A DNA stretch of 64,000 nucleotides from Parasporobacterium paucivorans DSM 15970 (GTDB taxonomy: Bacteria; Bacillota; Clostridia; Lachnospirales; Lachnospiraceae), in NCBI RefSeq assembly GCF_900141895.1, contig NZ_FQYT01000012.1:17225-81224 (forward strand), read 5' to 3'. This document shows, in pieces, positions 17,396 to 26,536 of this stretch (positions within the stretch are counted from its first letter, which is position 1; every line of letters starts with the position of its first letter). A program made the position numbers and the translations under genes. A model generated the notes under the pieces. It worked only from the letters and a program-made list of their open reading frames with translations, had not been told where the DNA came from and did not search any database.

Positions 17396-17435
17396 GTGGA
17401 ATCCAACCCATTTTTTCAGGCGCATTCCTTATATC

Positions 17436-19856
17436 CTATAACCCAAATCGTCTGAACAGCCAGTATTTAATGAAATCAACACCAAACATAAATAACAGCG
17501 TGATTCCCAATATAATGGAGACTTGATAAATAAACAGGCCCGGAACAAAAACGCCGAAGCTCCCTAGTAACGCGAAACCAATTATGGTCAATATATTAAC
17601 CAGGAGCAGTTTTTTATTCGGCGCAGACGACCAGAAATGTTTCCTTTCCCTTACAATCAATATTCTGAATTGAGTGTTGAATACGAGGCTCAGCATCACG
17701 AGGGTTTGAATTTTATCAAATTGCAGATGGAAATATTTAAGACCGATGAATATGATCAATAAATCTTCAAGAGAAAAAAATATGCCCAGAATCAATGAGG
17801 ATAAAGTTATATTTTTAATATTCCATTTATTAGGTGAAGCAGTTGACTGTACATTGTCAGTGGAAATTGCCATAGTTACAAAGTCATTGGCAAACACCAA
17901 CAGGGACATTCCCAAAAGGGAAATGACAATGTCGTGCAGCCAGAAGAATCCGACGGAAAATAAAACTACAACTTCTACAACCTTCGTTATTTTGTTTATA
18001 ACCCAGGTCAGCATGCGCTGGTAAGTTTTTCTGCTGATTTTCACTGCATCGATTATTTCACTCAATCCTGGCTGGGTCAAAACAATGCTTGCAGATGCCC
18101 TCGCTACGTCGGTGGCTTCACTGACAGCGGTTCCGAGATCTGCCTGTTTCAATGCGGGCGAATCATTGACGCCGTCCCCTGTCATTCCAACTACATGTCC
18201 ATTATCTTGCAGCATTTTTACAATTTTATATTTATCCTCGGGATACACTTCAGCAAAACCATCACTTCTTTCAATAAACTGCAGCTGTTCTTTATTACCC
18301 AGAATGTCCAGATCTCCAATTCGGTGAATCTGATTTCCTATGCCAACCTGTATGGCAATCTCCTGTGCAATGGCGGTGCTATCGCCGGTAAGCATCAGGA
18401 TTTTTATCCCGAGATTTTTTATCTCCGCTATCATGCTTTTCGAATCTTCCCTTGGTGGATCGGCTATTGCCAGGAAGCCTGCAAAATTTAACTGCTCACC
18501 GCTGCCCGACTCCGATACCGCAACCGCAATTGTCCTGGAGCCTTTTTCAGAGAATCCCTTTATAACATTGTCTGCCCGTTCTGAAACAATATCATCAATA
18601 TCCCCGCATAATTCCATGATTGTCTGGGCGGCACCTTTTACGATTCTGATATTCTTTCCATTGAGTTTCACGACCGCCTCCGTTTTCTTGCTTTCAGGGT
18701 TGAATGGAATATAGGTTCTTTTCTCATATCCGCTGAAGTCCATATTGATGGATTTTGAATAATTAATAATGGAAAGGTCTATGGCATCCATCCCTTCTTC
18801 TTGTGAGGCCAAGGCAGCCATTTTGATGACGTCTTCTTTATTAAACTTTCCAAATGCAGCGCTGTCTACAACAGATAATTTATTTTGCGTTATCGTTCCT
18901 GTTTTATCAAAACAAAAGATATCAATTGAAGCTGCATCTTCTATTGAATCCAACCTGGTTACAAGAACCCCCTTTTTCGAAAGCTCCCGCGCTCCCATTG
19001 CCTGAACGATTGTCAGTACTGCCGGAAGAGCCACTGGTATGGCTCCGATTAGAAAAATCACAATAAAAGAAAGAATAAACAAAATCTCTTTCTGAAGATG
19101 AATGGCATAAACAGAAACTATGATGGACGCGGCTAACCCCAAATACATCATGTATTTGACAATTTTAAGCATCAATTCTTCCTGCTTTGATTTTGGCCTG
19201 GCTATTTTCACGAGCTCAACGGTTTTACCAAAATACGTACTCGAACCGGTATTGACCACTACACCTTTAGCTTTCCCACGTTTCACAATCGAACTTGAGA
19301 AAACAATATCTGACAGATGCGAGTCTTTCGGCATGGATTCACCGGTTAAAGCTGACTCATCAACTGATACATCTCCGCTGATGATATACACATCCGCCGG
19401 AACAAGATTTCCGAGCTTGATTTGTATCACATCTCCTGGGACAAGCTCTTTTGCTTCTAATAAAATCCCTTTGCCATCACGTAATACTTCTGCGTTTATT
19501 TCCAGTTTCTTTTTAAGCAGTCCTACGGCCTTTTGCGAGTTTTGGGATTGTACGTACCCAATAACTGCGTTTACGGTCAGCAATATAAAGATGATCCAGC
19601 TCTCGGTGTAATGCTTTAATATCACAGTGAGTACAATTGCAAATTCCAGCAGCCAAGGCATTGGTCCCCAATAACGCTTAAAGAACCCAAGAAACGGATT
19701 CCTCTTGGGTTCTTTAATTTCATTATATCCAAATGTCTTGATACGTTGCTCTGCCTCTTCTGATGAAAGCCCAGCTGGCGTTGTCTCTAAAATTCCCATT
19801 GCCTCATCCGATGACATTTTCTTATATTCAGAAGTGCTCCGAAGCTCCAAGTGCAT
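17436..19856 (-). CDS. P3A-type plasma-membrane proton-efflux ATPase
   Basis: 806 residues from the ATG at 19856; the frame is open further upstream but would overlap ackA. An N-terminal cation-ATPase domain (GLSSEEAEQRIKTFGYNEI) is followed by DVSVDESALTGES, PVALPAVLTI in TM4, the phosphorylation site CFDKTGTITQ near residue 315 and MTGDGVNDSPALK near 560. The short C-terminus and PVALPA match fungal/plant/archaeal P3A H+-ATPases rather than Ca2+ pumps. It uses ATP to export protons. Located 10 bp after ackA, so ATP-yielding acetate formation and proton export are co-expressed. Downstream it converges on the glucan synthase gene. Confidence 0.88.
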   Translation of the reverse strand: MHLELRSTSEYKKMSSDEAMGILETTPAGLSSEEAEQRIKTFGYNEIKEPKRNPFLGFFKRYWGPMPWLLEFAIVLTVILKHYTESWIIFILLTVNAVIGYVQSQNSQKAVGLLKKKLEINAEVLRDGKGILLEAKELVPGDVIQIKLGNLVPADVYIISGDVSVDESALTGESMPKDSHLSDIVFSSSIVKRGKAKGVVVNTGSSTYFGKTVELVKIARPKSKQEELMLKIVKYMMYLGLAASIIVSVYAIHLQKEILFILSFIVIFLIGAIPVALPAVLTIVQAMGARELSKKGVLVTRLDSIEDAASIDIFCFDKTGTITQNKLSVVDSAAFGKFNKEDVIKMAALASQEEGMDAIDLSIINYSKSINMDFSGYEKRTYIPFNPESKKTEAVVKLNGKNIRIVKGAAQTIMELCGDIDDIVSERADNVIKGFSEKGSRTIAVAVSESGSGEQLNFAGFLAIADPPREDSKSMIAEIKNLGIKILMLTGDSTAIAQEIAIQVGIGNQIHRIGDLDILGNKEQLQFIERSDGFAEVYPEDKYKIVKMLQDNGHVVGMTGDGVNDSPALKQADLGTAVSEATDVARASASIVLTQPGLSEIIDAVKISRKTYQRMLTWVINKITKVVEVVVLFSVGFFWLHDIVISLLGMSLLVFANDFVTMAISTDNVQSTASPNKWNIKNITLSSLILGIFFSLEDLLIIFIGLKYFHLQFDKIQTLVMLSLVFNTQFRILIVRERKHFWSSAPNKKLLLVNILTIIGFALLGSFGVFVPGLFIYQVSIILGITLLFMFGVDFIKYWLFRRFGL

Positions 19857-19866
19857 TCCCCCCCAT

Positions 19867-21066
19867 TCAAATGGATCCGGACAACCTGTAGGTGTCCCGG
19901 GCAATCATCCGTTCCTCATCCGTGGGTATGACCATAACCTTTATCCGGGAATTCGGTCCGGTTATATCTGCCATTTCTCCCTGAACCCGGTTCTTGTCTC
20001 TGTCGATGGAAATTCCCAGCCAGTCCATTTCCTCGCAGATTTTTTCACGGATTTCAAACCGGTTTTCACCAACACCCGCAGTGAATACCAGGCAATCACA
20101 TCCGTTCATCTTTGCGATATAATTCCCGATATAGCCTTTAACCCGCAGGATGTATATTTCAATTGCCATACGGGCTTCTTCACTGCCGCCCTCCGCAGCG
20201 GTCACCAGATCCCGCATATCGGCGGAAATACCGGAAATGCCCAGCAAACCGGACTTTTTATTTAAATAGTCATTTATTCCGTCTGTATCCAGACCCATTC
20301 TGTCCATGAGATACGTTACAATCGCAGGGTCCACATCCCCGCAGCGGGTGCCCATTACAAGCCCCTCCAGCGGGGTAAGTCCCATGGAGGTATCCTCCAC
20401 CTTCCCTCCACATATTGCCGTGATGCTTGCTCCGTTTCCGAGATGGGCAGAGATTATCCTGCAATCCTCATAAGGTTTGTCCAGAAGTCTGGCTGCCTCA
20501 TGGGAAACATAGTCATGGGAAGTGCCATGGAAACCATATCGTCTGATCTTGTACTTTTCATATGCCTCCATAGGCAGGGCATACAGAAAATGTTCAGGTC
20601 CCATTGTCTGGTGAAAAGCCGTATCAAAGACAGCGACCTGCGGAATTCCTGGCATGGAATCCTGACAGGCTTCAATCCCGGCCAAATTGGCCGGGTTGTG
20701 TGCCGGTGCAAGCTCAAAGCAATCCCGTATGGCCTGAATTGTTTCCTGCCCAATTACAGCAGATTCCTTGAAGCGTTCTCCTCCGTGAACCACCCTGTGT
20801 CCAACCGCCTTGATTTCCTCCAGCCTGTGCACCACTCCCTGTTCCGGGCTGACAAGGATATCCAAAATCATTTCCAGACCGATCGCATGGTTCTGAACAT
20901 CCACTCTGATCTCAATCTTTTCATTTCCAATCTTCTCATGCCGAAATACCGTTCCCGCAATCCCGATCCGGTCCACGATTCCTTTACATAGCACGGACTC
21001 CTGAGGCATACTGAAAACCTGATATTTGATGGATGAGCTTCCTGTATTTATTATTAATATTTTCAT
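19867..21066 (-). CDS. ackA: Acetate kinase
   Basis: 399 residues, normal length. Starts MKILIINTGSSSIKYQVF at 21066 with AGGA eight bases upstream. Other signatures are HRVVHGGERF, DTAFHQTM, YGFHGTSHDYVS, AHLGNGASITAI and DPAIVTYLM. It transfers phosphate between acetyl phosphate and ADP to make ATP and acetate in the cytosol. Phosphotransacetylase is not in the window. It lies between a 98-residue Cys-rich protein (10 bp upstream) and a proton ATPase (10 bp downstream), sharing the promoter at 21405-21433. Confidence 0.97.
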   Translation of the reverse strand: MKILIINTGSSSIKYQVFSMPQESVLCKGIVDRIGIAGTVFRHEKIGNEKIEIRVDVQNHAIGLEMILDILVSPEQGVVHRLEEIKAVGHRVVHGGERFKESAVIGQETIQAIRDCFELAPAHNPANLAGIEACQDSMPGIPQVAVFDTAFHQTMGPEHFLYALPMEAYEKYKIRRYGFHGTSHDYVSHEAARLLDKPYEDCRIISAHLGNGASITAICGGKVEDTSMGLTPLEGLVMGTRCGDVDPAIVTYLMDRMGLDTDGINDYLNKKSGLLGISGISADMRDLVTAAEGGSEEARMAIEIYILRVKGYIGNYIAKMNGCDCLVFTAGVGENRFEIREKICEEMDWLGISIDRDKNRVQGEMADITGPNSRIKVMVIPTDEERMIARDTYRLSGSI

Positions 21067-21076
21067 TTCAATATTC

Positions 21077-21373
21077 CTAGTCAAACATTGGCAGGTATGC
21101 GATAAATGTACAGTCGTGGCAGGTTGCCATGGTCTTGCTGCCGTCCGGAGAATCCATTATGGTCATTCTGGTCAGTTTTTTTCGTTTGTCCCAGCAGCGG
21201 ATACAGAACGGACCATCCATGTCGCCGTTTTCCTTTTCTATGAAATAGCAGTTGTTTTTTACAATGAGGCTGTCGTAAATTTTCTGGTCCTTCTGAAGCT
21301 TTTTGATCTGTTCTTTCAGTGCCTTGTTTTCTTCCACCAGTTCCTGATATTTCTTTTCAAGCGAGTTGTCCAT
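21077..21373 (-). CDS. Coiled-coil protein with paired CxxC motifs
   Basis: 98 residues. Residues 3-35 (LEKKYQELVEENKALKEQIK) form a short coiled coil. The C-terminal part holds CIRCWDKRK and ATCHDC, two CxxC pairs about 30 residues apart, as in zinc-ribbon or rubredoxin-like folds. No membrane segment. The family is not one I can name. It is first in the ackA-ATPase unit with a good promoter, and could be a small DNA-binding or partner protein; that is inference only. Confidence 0.75.
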   Translation of the reverse strand: MDNSLEKKYQELVEENKALKEQIKKLQKDQKIYDSLIVKNNCYFIEKENGDMDGPFCIRCWDKRKKLTRMTIMDSPDGSKTMATCHDCTFIAYLPMFD

Positions 21374-21404
21374 TTTTAGTTCCCCCTTTTTTGTCTATAC
21401 TTTG

Positions 21405-21433
21405 ATTATAGACTTTTTGTCACCTTAAAGCAA
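21405..21433 (-). promoter_or_regulatory. Promoter of the ackA unit
   Basis: Minus-strand TTGCTT (21433-21428) and TATAAT (21410-21405), 17 bp apart, 32 bp before the first gene of the unit. Confidence 0.7.
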
Positions 21434-21435
21434 CT

Positions 21436-21465
21436 AAAAGCCCCGCCTACAGGCGAAGCTTTTTT
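21436..21465 (-). terminator. Terminator after the DUF5685/J-domain unit
   Basis: AAAGC-GCCT and AGGC-GCTTT arms form a hairpin whose left arm, read on the minus strand, overlaps the last codons of the membrane-protein gene, then runs into GGGGCTTTTAG. It separates that unit from the ackA promoter. Confidence 0.6.
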
Positions 21466-21980
21466 CTTGTTTTTTCCCATATATTGTTTTGGAAATACCG
21501 ATAGGCCGAATCATATACAAACAGGAGAACCTGTCCCGCCAGCCAGAAGCCAGCCAGCAGCCAAAATTTGATTTCTCCCGCGAAAAAAAGTTTCGGAAAA
21601 AACACTAGCATAGGGATATACATGATGTTAAAGGCCGCATACTTAATAATCCAGAGGATTTTTTTCCTATTCCTGACGGCCGGTGCGGCAGACAGCCGGT
21701 CAAAGGCAAACTCCGAAATCAGGATGTACAGCCCCAGTACCGAATATGTAATGCAATACAGTTTATTGGGGGCAATCAGGAAACACAGGATTACACTGGC
21801 CAGATAAAAAGCAAGTCCGATCCGGATATTGTTTTCCCGGATGGCAATTCCAGTACAAAAAGCGGCTGCAGCCATCAGAAAAAAGGTGCTGGTTTCAATC
21901 ACTCCGCCCAGAATCACCAGCAATACCGAAATTGCCAGCAATAGACCCAATAAAGCCATCTTTTTTGCATTTACATACAT
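21447..21980 (-). CDS. Small polytopic membrane protein
   Basis: 177 residues from the ATG at 21980 (GGGAGGAG ten bases upstream), overlapping the J-domain gene stop. Five or more hydrophobic stretches, for example [19 protein letters not shown] and [16 protein letters not shown], with a basic loop (VRNRKKI) and a basic tail. No catalytic motif. The family is not recognised. Translational coupling to the J-domain protein suggests a shared job at the membrane. Confidence 0.75.
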   Translation of the reverse strand: MYVNAKKMALLGLLLAISVLLVILGGVIETSTFFLMAAAAFCTGIAIRENNIRIGLAFYLASVILCFLIAPNKLYCITYSVLGLYILISEFAFDRLSAAPAVRNRKKILWIIKYAAFNIMYIPMLVFFPKLFFAGEIKFWLLAGFWLAGQVLLFVYDSAYRYFQNNIWEKTRKKLRL

Positions 21981-22594
21981 GAGCAGAGGTCTCCTCCCAT
22001 ACACTCACACAAGGAATCCGCACACCAAAGGTCGCAGCACAGGTTGCCAGTTCCCATTCCACCGCCCATATTTGTCCGTGTACCCTGGTATCTTTGTGTC
22101 TGCCATTCAATCTGGTTCAATAATGTGACATACTCCCTGTTATTTGGTTCCATGTTCACTGCCTGCCTGGCATGGTCCAGAGCAATCATATTATTTCCCA
22201 CGCCCGCATTGGCAACCGCACTGTAGTAATACCATTTTCCTCCCCGGTTTGCGATTCCGGTAAGCACATTGAGAGCCTCCCTGTAGCGTCGGGCATTCAG
22301 GTAATTGGCAACAGCATTTAAATGTGTGTCTTCTTCCGCAGTACTGCCGGAATAGGACGCCTGACCATAAGAGGCTGCGCCGCTCCCGCCATAGGAGCCA
22401 TTCTCTCTGTCCTTCATGACCTGATCGTACGCTTCCTGGACTTCCTTGAATTTTTCCTCTGCCAGATCGGAAAGGGGATTATTGGCATAGGAATCCGGAT
22501 GGTATTTCCTGCTTAATTCTCTGTATGCTTTTTTAATTTCATCATTAGAAGCGCTTGGCGAAATACCTAACACCTCATATGGATTTGCTATCAT
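21971..22594 (-). CDS. J-domain protein with TPR-like middle and Cys-rich tail
   Basis: 207 residues. Residues 1-65 are a J domain ([28 protein letters not shown] with the HPD motif) that would stimulate a DnaK-type ATPase. A Gly/Ser linker precedes a helical TPR-like part ([19 protein letters not shown] to [17 protein letters not shown]). The last 25 residues contain seven Cys ([16 protein letters not shown] then CSC), unlike the DnaJ zinc finger. The gene overlaps DUF5685 by 20 bp upstream and the membrane gene downstream. It may be a dedicated co-chaperone for metal-cofactor handling (inference). Confidence 0.85.
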   Translation of the reverse strand: MIANPYEVLGISPSASNDEIKKAYRELSRKYHPDSYANNPLSDLAEEKFKEVQEAYDQVMKDRENGSYGGSGAASYGQASYSGSTAEEDTHLNAVANYLNARRYREALNVLTGIANRGGKWYYYSAVANAGVGNNMIALDHARQAVNMEPNNREYVTLLNQIEWQTQRYQGTRTNMGGGMGTGNLCCDLWCADSLCECMGGDLCSCM

Positions 22595-23414
22595 TTAACT
22601 GTTCCTTCCTTTTATCCTTTAATTTGGACCATACTCCAACGTACAATACGTTTCGTAAAATGTCGATGTCCACCAGACAGGGGAGTTTTTCAAATTCTCT
22701 CGTCGCCTCTGCCATCATCATGGTCAGCATATCCTCGCATTTCTCTTCAAAATCATCTTCATCCCGAATTGAAATCAGCGGATTGTAGCTATTATTTTTT
22801 ATATCCTTTTCCAGATCGTCATATGCATCCAGGAGATATATGAATTTACCAAGATAAAATCCTGTCTTCCTGAGATTTTCTTCCCACATATCCTGACGAT
22901 ATACAAATATTTCAGCCATAAGTTCGCCGAAACACCGGGACACTATATCAAGATTCGTTTCCCCTTTTTCCTCAGATTCCCGCAGTCTGTCGAGGGATTC
23001 CCGGATCACTCCGCATTGTCGTGGATATTTACTGTTTATTTTCTGGAAATCCTTTTTCAGAATTTTTGCTCCCGCCAGACCTGCCAGACTTTTTTCATCC
23101 TGCCAATCATCCAGCAGGTGGTAATATGTCAGGGCGATATTCATGTCCGCCACGTATTCTGTTATCTCATTGCAGAGAGTATCATGCGGTTTTACAGGAT
23201 GACGGATGCATCTATCCCGGGTCTGCTGCATCTGGGTCTCATACAGGGAGTTGAGCAGAACAATCAGAAATGTCATATCATAAGACAGTGTCATCTGACC
23301 CGCCCGCCCATATTTTTCATGCAGGATTTTGCACAGCCCGCAATAATAGGCTTTATACTTATAAAAATCCTTCATCTTAAGTTCAGGACCATAAACATTT
23401 ACGTAACCGAACAT
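22575..23414 (-). CDS. DUF5685 family protein with isoprenoid-synthase-like Asp motifs
   Basis: 279 residues, GGGAGG before the ATG. The N-terminus [17 protein letters not shown] and YYCGLC are typical of DUF5685. The protein is mostly helical. Two acidic motifs are striking: LLDDWQDE at residues 101-107 and [11 protein letters not shown] at 194-204, arranged like the DDxxD pairs of class I isoprenoid synthases; the second is followed by NNSYNPL, recalling the RxYLP end of the squalene/phytoene synthase motif. A CxxC (C25, C28) and C69 could bind metal. Function unknown. It begins the J-domain unit. Confidence 0.75.
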   Translation of the reverse strand: MFGYVNVYGPELKMKDFYKYKAYYCGLCKILHEKYGRAGQMTLSYDMTFLIVLLNSLYETQMQQTRDRCIRHPVKPHDTLCNEITEYVADMNIALTYYHLLDDWQDEKSLAGLAGAKILKKDFQKINSKYPRQCGVIRESLDRLRESEEKGETNLDIVSRCFGELMAEIFVYRQDMWEENLRKTGFYLGKFIYLLDAYDDLEKDIKNNSYNPLISIRDEDDFEEKCEDMLTMMMAEATREFEKLPCLVDIDILRNVLYVGVWSKLKDKRKEQLNDSKSI

Positions 23415-23468
23415 ATTTCCTCCCGGCTATACCACAATTGAACCAGTATATCATATTTTTCTAATAAT

Positions 23469-24194
23469 TCAAACAATCAAATCCCTGACCACTTCCGATG
23501 CAATAATCAGCCCCGCTGCCGGCGGCACGAAAGACGTGCTCCCAGGGACGGCTCTTCGCATAGTGCGGGCACTTTCACCTTCTTTAACTTCCGGAATATC
23601 CGCCGGCCTGATGGGATTTTCCCTGGAATAGACAACCTTCAGGCGGTCGATGCCACGTTTTTTCAGTTCTCTCCGCATAACCTTGGCCAGAGGGCAAACG
23701 GAAGTCGAATATATATCAGCCACCTCCAGCCTGGTAGGATCCAGTTTGTTCCCTGTACCCATGCAGCTGATTACAGGCACATTCTTGGCCTTAGCCTGAA
23801 GGATGATTTCCAGTTTAGCCGTGACGGTATCCACTGCATCCACTACATAATCATATTGCGCAAAGTCAAATTCTCCGGCGATTTCCGGCAAAAAAAAGCA
23901 ATTATGTATCTCGACCTGCGCCTGGGGATTGATATCAAGAATTCTCTGCTTCATGGCTTCTGTCTTCTGACAGCCTATAGTCTTTGTTGTGGCAATAATC
24001 TGTCTGTTCAGGTTGGAGGTGCAGACTACGTCATCATCAATCAGATCGAATTTTCCGACACCGCACCGGGCCAGAGCTTCCACAACTTGTCCTCCGACTC
24101 CGCCGATGCCAAATACCGCCACCTTAGAGTTCGATAGTATATTCATTGCTTCTTTTCCCAGAAGCCGTTCCGTCCGGATAAATTGTTCCGTCAT
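23469..24194 (-). CDS. tcdA: tRNA threonylcarbamoyladenosine dehydratase (TcdA, ThiF/E1-like)
   Basis: 241 residues, starting MTEQFIRTERLLGKEAM at 24194 in an ATGA overlap with the upstream gene. It has the E1-like nucleotide loop VFGIGGVGGQVVEALARCG, the LIDDDVVCTSNLNRQ motif and SCMGTGNKLDPT. TcdA uses ATP to cyclise t6A37 into ct6A in tRNAs that read ANN codons. The C-terminal PGSTSFVPPAAGLIIASEVV matches the family. Coupling with a TtcA-like thiolase groups two tRNA-modifying enzymes. Confidence 0.9.
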   Translation of the reverse strand: MTEQFIRTERLLGKEAMNILSNSKVAVFGIGGVGGQVVEALARCGVGKFDLIDDDVVCTSNLNRQIIATTKTIGCQKTEAMKQRILDINPQAQVEIHNCFFLPEIAGEFDFAQYDYVVDAVDTVTAKLEIILQAKAKNVPVISCMGTGNKLDPTRLEVADIYSTSVCPLAKVMRRELKKRGIDRLKVVYSRENPIRPADIPEVKEGESARTMRRAVPGSTSFVPPAAGLIIASEVVRDLIV

Positions 24195-25045
24195 TCTGTG
24201 GCAGACCACCCTTCTTCCTTGTCATAGTCGTCAAGAAAACTATGTTTTACGCCATTTTGCTTATATGCAATGATTGTATTCAAATTTACATTTTCCACGC
24301 TTTTAAAGATATTCCCCTCCAAAAAGGGGTTTGTTTTGTGCAACTCTCTTATCAGGTTCTTTATTTCAAGCCTCTTGGAGTCACTGCTTCCATCGTCAGA
24401 AAGCTCTGTCTCTTCGGTGAATCGACAGGCGCACTGGAGAAAATCCAGATCATTATATTTTTTCCAATGAATGATATCCTCTTCCCGGATGAGATACATA
24501 GGACGAATCAGTTCCATCCCCTCAAAATTAGAGCTGTGGAGCTTCGGCATCATGGTCTGTATCTGAGCCCCGTACATCATTCCCATCAGGATGGTTTCGA
24601 TTACATCATCATAATGATGTCCCAGGGCAATCTTGTTGCAGCCTAAATCCTGCGCGTTTTTGTAAAGGTGTCCTCTTCGCATTCTTGCGCACAGATAGCA
24701 GGGAGATTTCTCTATATCAACAACAGAATCAAATATCTCCGTCTCAAACACATGAATTGGGATACCCAGCGTTTTGGCGTTGCTCATTATCAGTTCCCTG
24801 TTTTCTTTATTATATCCGGGATCCATGACCATGAATTTTATGTCAAATTCAAATTTATTATGCCTTTTCAGCTCCTGAAAGAGCTTCGCCATCAGCATGG
24901 AGTCCTTGCCCCCTGAAATGCAGACTGCTACGCAGTCACCTTCTTTCAGCATTTCATATGTATTGATTGCCTTGGTGAATTTGCACCAAATCCGTTTATG
25001 AAATTTCTTACGTATGCTCGCTTCAATTCCTTCTAATCTTTCCAT
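24191..25045 (-). CDS. TtcA-like tRNA 2-thiolation enzyme (PP-loop ATPase, Fe-S)
   Basis: 284 residues. The PP-loop VCISGGKDSMLMAK lies near residue 45, then CYLCARMRRGHLY (CxxC near 120) and a third Cys region LQCACRF near 205; these three are the [4Fe-4S] ligands in TtcA. GHHYDDVIETILM is also diagnostic. It would thiolate a tRNA cytidine (C32 in E. coli), using sulfide or persulfide. The exact target in this branch is uncertain, because several paralogues share the motifs. It overlaps tcdA by 4 bp and follows a 69-residue protein by 21 bp. Confidence 0.85.
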   Translation of the reverse strand: MERLEGIEASIRKKFHKRIWCKFTKAINTYEMLKEGDCVAVCISGGKDSMLMAKLFQELKRHNKFEFDIKFMVMDPGYNKENRELIMSNAKTLGIPIHVFETEIFDSVVDIEKSPCYLCARMRRGHLYKNAQDLGCNKIALGHHYDDVIETILMGMMYGAQIQTMMPKLHSSNFEGMELIRPMYLIREEDIIHWKKYNDLDFLQCACRFTEETELSDDGSSDSKRLEIKNLIRELHKTNPFLEGNIFKSVENVNLNTIIAYKQNGVKHSFLDDYDKEEGWSATE

Positions 25046-25066
25046 GGTAATCCTTCCGGTATATAA

Positions 25067-25276
25067 TCAGTTTGAATCCTGTATTCTTTCCCGCTCTGCG
25101 TCCAGCATTTCCTGCAGGGCTTCATCGCTCACATCTATCCATATATCCTCTTCTTCTGCGTTGAGGCCCAGGAATTTCGCCAGCGTCCGTGTATCATCGC
25201 TATTATTCCATTCGCTTACAAATCTGTGTATCTCATCGAACTCTATCTTTCCAGACATATATTGTTCCTTAAAATT
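25067..25276 (-). CDS. Small acidic hypothetical protein
   Basis: 69 residues from the ATG at 25276, which follows GGAGGATTGAAC. Strongly acidic and helical, with KIEFDEIHRFVSEWNNSDD, LAKFLGLNAEEEDIW and EALQEMLDAERER. I have a general memory of similar small proteins in Clostridia; no function is known to me. It is first of three coupled genes with the TtcA-like and TcdA enzymes. Confidence 0.7.
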   Translation of the reverse strand, partial: NFKEQYMSGKIEFDEIHRFVSEWNNSDDTRTLAKFLGLNAEEEDIWIDVSDEALQEMLDAERERIQDSN

Positions 25277-25363
25277 CATGTTCAATCCTCCATTCTGATT
25301 TCCGTTAGCTTTCATTATAACAAAAATACTGTAACATAAAGCTACAATATTTTAAATTCACAC

Positions 25364-26536
25364 TTATTTAACATTTTCAGCGGATGGTCCCGGAGGGTTC
25401 AGCAAAAACAGCAGAAGCCCGGCAGCCAGAAAGGACATGCAGCCCCCGAAAATAAATGGAACGCGTGCTCCGAATGTTGTCCATAAAATCCCGGCGATTA
25501 CACTGGCAGGGAGAAGTGCAATAGAGACGATTGTAGAATGAAGTCCCAGCATCGTGCCTTTCAGATTTTTTGGTGCGGCTTCTGAAATGAACGCCCTTTC
25601 AACTCCGGCAATCATGGCTGTATATACTCCATAAAGTATAAACAAGGCTATCATAAAAGATTTACCGGTGACTATCGCAAAACCAAAGTACACGATTCCA
25701 AACACTATGTAGCCGGCCACCAGAACCCTCTTCCTTCCTACTTTATCGGATCTTTTTCCTGCCGGTATCGCCAGAGCAGAGGCGGAAATATTATAAATAA
25801 AGTAAAGCAGTATAACCGATGCATCACTAAACCCGACACTTTTTGCCCGCAGCAGAAGAAATGTATTGGAGGAATTTCCCAGTGTGAACAAAAAGGCCGC
25901 TACAAGATATAATTTCAGCCTGCCATCCAGATTTTTTATATTTTTCCAAAAGGGTTCTCTCTCCATCGGCGGACAGATCACTTTTTTTTCTTTTATTTTC
26001 AGGAACATCACAAGGCTGAGAACTGCCGGGATGATGGAAATCGCAAAAATCTGTTTGTATTCAACGGCTCCGACCGTGTTCCTCATCAGGAGCCAGGCAA
26101 TCAGGATTCCCAGGGCAGATCCCGCCATATCGAGCGATTTGTGAATTCCAAACACTTTTCCGGCTGACCCTTCCTGGGCGCACTCGCTGACCATTACATC
26201 CCGCGGTGCCGTCCTGATGCCTTTTCCAATCCGGTCGATAGCCCTTGCACCCAGAATTCCAGACCAGGAACCTGCCAGTATTAATACAAGTTTATACAAA
26301 ATTCCCGTGGAATAGCCGATAAAGGCAACCGGCTTTTTCTTTTTGTATCTGTCGGTGAAATAACCGCTGAAAACTTTAAGAAGGCTTGCCAGACTCTCCG
26401 CAATTCCTTCAATAATCCCAATCAGTACCGGAGTTGCACCAAACGCTGCGGTCAGATAGAGTGGAATGATCGGATAGACCATTTCCGCGCTGATATCTGC
26501 AAAAAAACTGACCAGGCCTAAATATATTACGTTCAT
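25364..26536 (-). CDS. MFS transporter
   Basis: 390 residues beginning MNVIYLGLVSFFADISAEMVYP at 26536, in an ATGA overlap with the PEP/pyruvate-binding gene. About 12 membrane segments. The motif A loop is FTDRYKKKKPVAFIGY, and RIGKGIRTAPRDVMVSE is a conserved stretch of this MFS branch. It is the last gene of the carotenoid-like operon. Substrate unknown; co-expression suggests export of a product or precursor, which is inference. Confidence 0.8.
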   Translation of the reverse strand: MNVIYLGLVSFFADISAEMVYPIIPLYLTAAFGATPVLIGIIEGIAESLASLLKVFSGYFTDRYKKKKPVAFIGYSTGILYKLVLILAGSWSGILGARAIDRIGKGIRTAPRDVMVSECAQEGSAGKVFGIHKSLDMAGSALGILIAWLLMRNTVGAVEYKQIFAISIIPAVLSLVMFLKIKEKKVICPPMEREPFWKNIKNLDGRLKLYLVAAFLFTLGNSSNTFLLLRAKSVGFSDASVILLYFIYNISASALAIPAGKRSDKVGRKRVLVAGYIVFGIVYFGFAIVTGKSFMIALFILYGVYTAMIAGVERAFISEAAPKNLKGTMLGLHSTIVSIALLPASVIAGILWTTFGARVPFIFGGCMSFLAAGLLLFLLNPPGPSAENVK

